NCBI GenBank assembly: GCA_025174535.1 | Contig: JALBUN010000034.1 | Span: forward strand, 952,001 to 1,016,000 | DNA length: 64,000 nucleotides | Reading direction: 5' to 3' | Origin: Cantharellus purpuraceus | Taxonomy: Eukaryota > Basidiomycota > Agaricomycetes > Cantharellales > Hydnaceae | Shown: positions 63,926 to 64,000 of the stretch, in pieces | How the letters are laid out: every line of letters starts with the position of its first letter | Numbering within the stretch: the first letter of the stretch is position 1 | The notes under the pieces: generated by a model | Databases searched by the model: none | Seen by the model: the letters and a program-made list of their open reading frames with translations, nothing else | What the model was told of the DNA's origin: nothing | Made by a program: the position numbers and the translations under genes

Positions 63926-64000
63926 TTCTTACCAGCTCAAGGAGTGCGTGCTTTTAACTTTTATGTAGAATAAACTATTCCTTCATCAGAAACCTGTTTT

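Overview
The window is nuclear DNA of a filamentous basidiomycete, most likely an Agaricomycete. Three things point there: class I hydrophobins, a dense load of short GT-AG introns (mostly 45-65 nt), and orthologues of typical fungal housekeeping proteins. Proteins were read by joining exons by eye, using splice consensus, reading phase and family motifs. Almost all models close in frame; exceptions are noted. Family names come from recognising motifs, not from searches.

Layout. 0-8 kb holds the 3' part of UTP20 (+), CTK3 (-) and KRI1 (+), two ribosome-biogenesis factors around a CTD-kinase subunit. 8-13.4 kb is a rearranged accessory stretch: an inverted pair of hydrophobin genes, of which the right copy stops exactly at the eighth-cysteine codon, followed after about 60 nt of AT-rich DNA by a 5'-truncated RIT1 (initiator-tRNA phosphoribosyl transferase). 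13.3-20.8 kb carries a PalB/Rim13-type calpain (-), a secreted subtilisin (-) and a 3-hydroxyacyl-CoA dehydrogenase (+). 20.8-28.5 kb is gene-poor, with an L-type cargo lectin (+) and a single-exon membrane protein (-). 28.5-34.3 kb holds a TMEM198/DUF4203-like membrane protein and an OPT-family transporter (both +). 34.8-42.1 kb holds the PKA catalytic subunit, dynactin p150-Glued and an unknown protein (all -). 43.1-47.2 kb is a Bud4/anillin-like septation protein (+). 47.7-54.9 kb is the large B-block-binding subunit of TFIIIC (-), divergent from PDAT (+, 55.1-58.2 kb). 58.9-63.9 kb holds a DUF300/TMEM184 membrane protein (-) divergent from an FAD-dependent amine oxidase (+).

Most genes are independent eukaryotic units, and I see no metabolic cluster, CRISPR array, intact transposon, rRNA or convincing tRNA. 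The most notable signals are the hydrophobin/RIT1 breakpoint near 12.09-12.15 kb, several extreme microexons (down to 5, 6, 8 and 9 nt in PDAT and the DUF300 gene), a set of GC-AG introns, two B-box-like TFIIIC sites inside the first intron of the gene for the TFIIIC B-box-binding subunit, and a one-base splice-phase conflict in the calpain.
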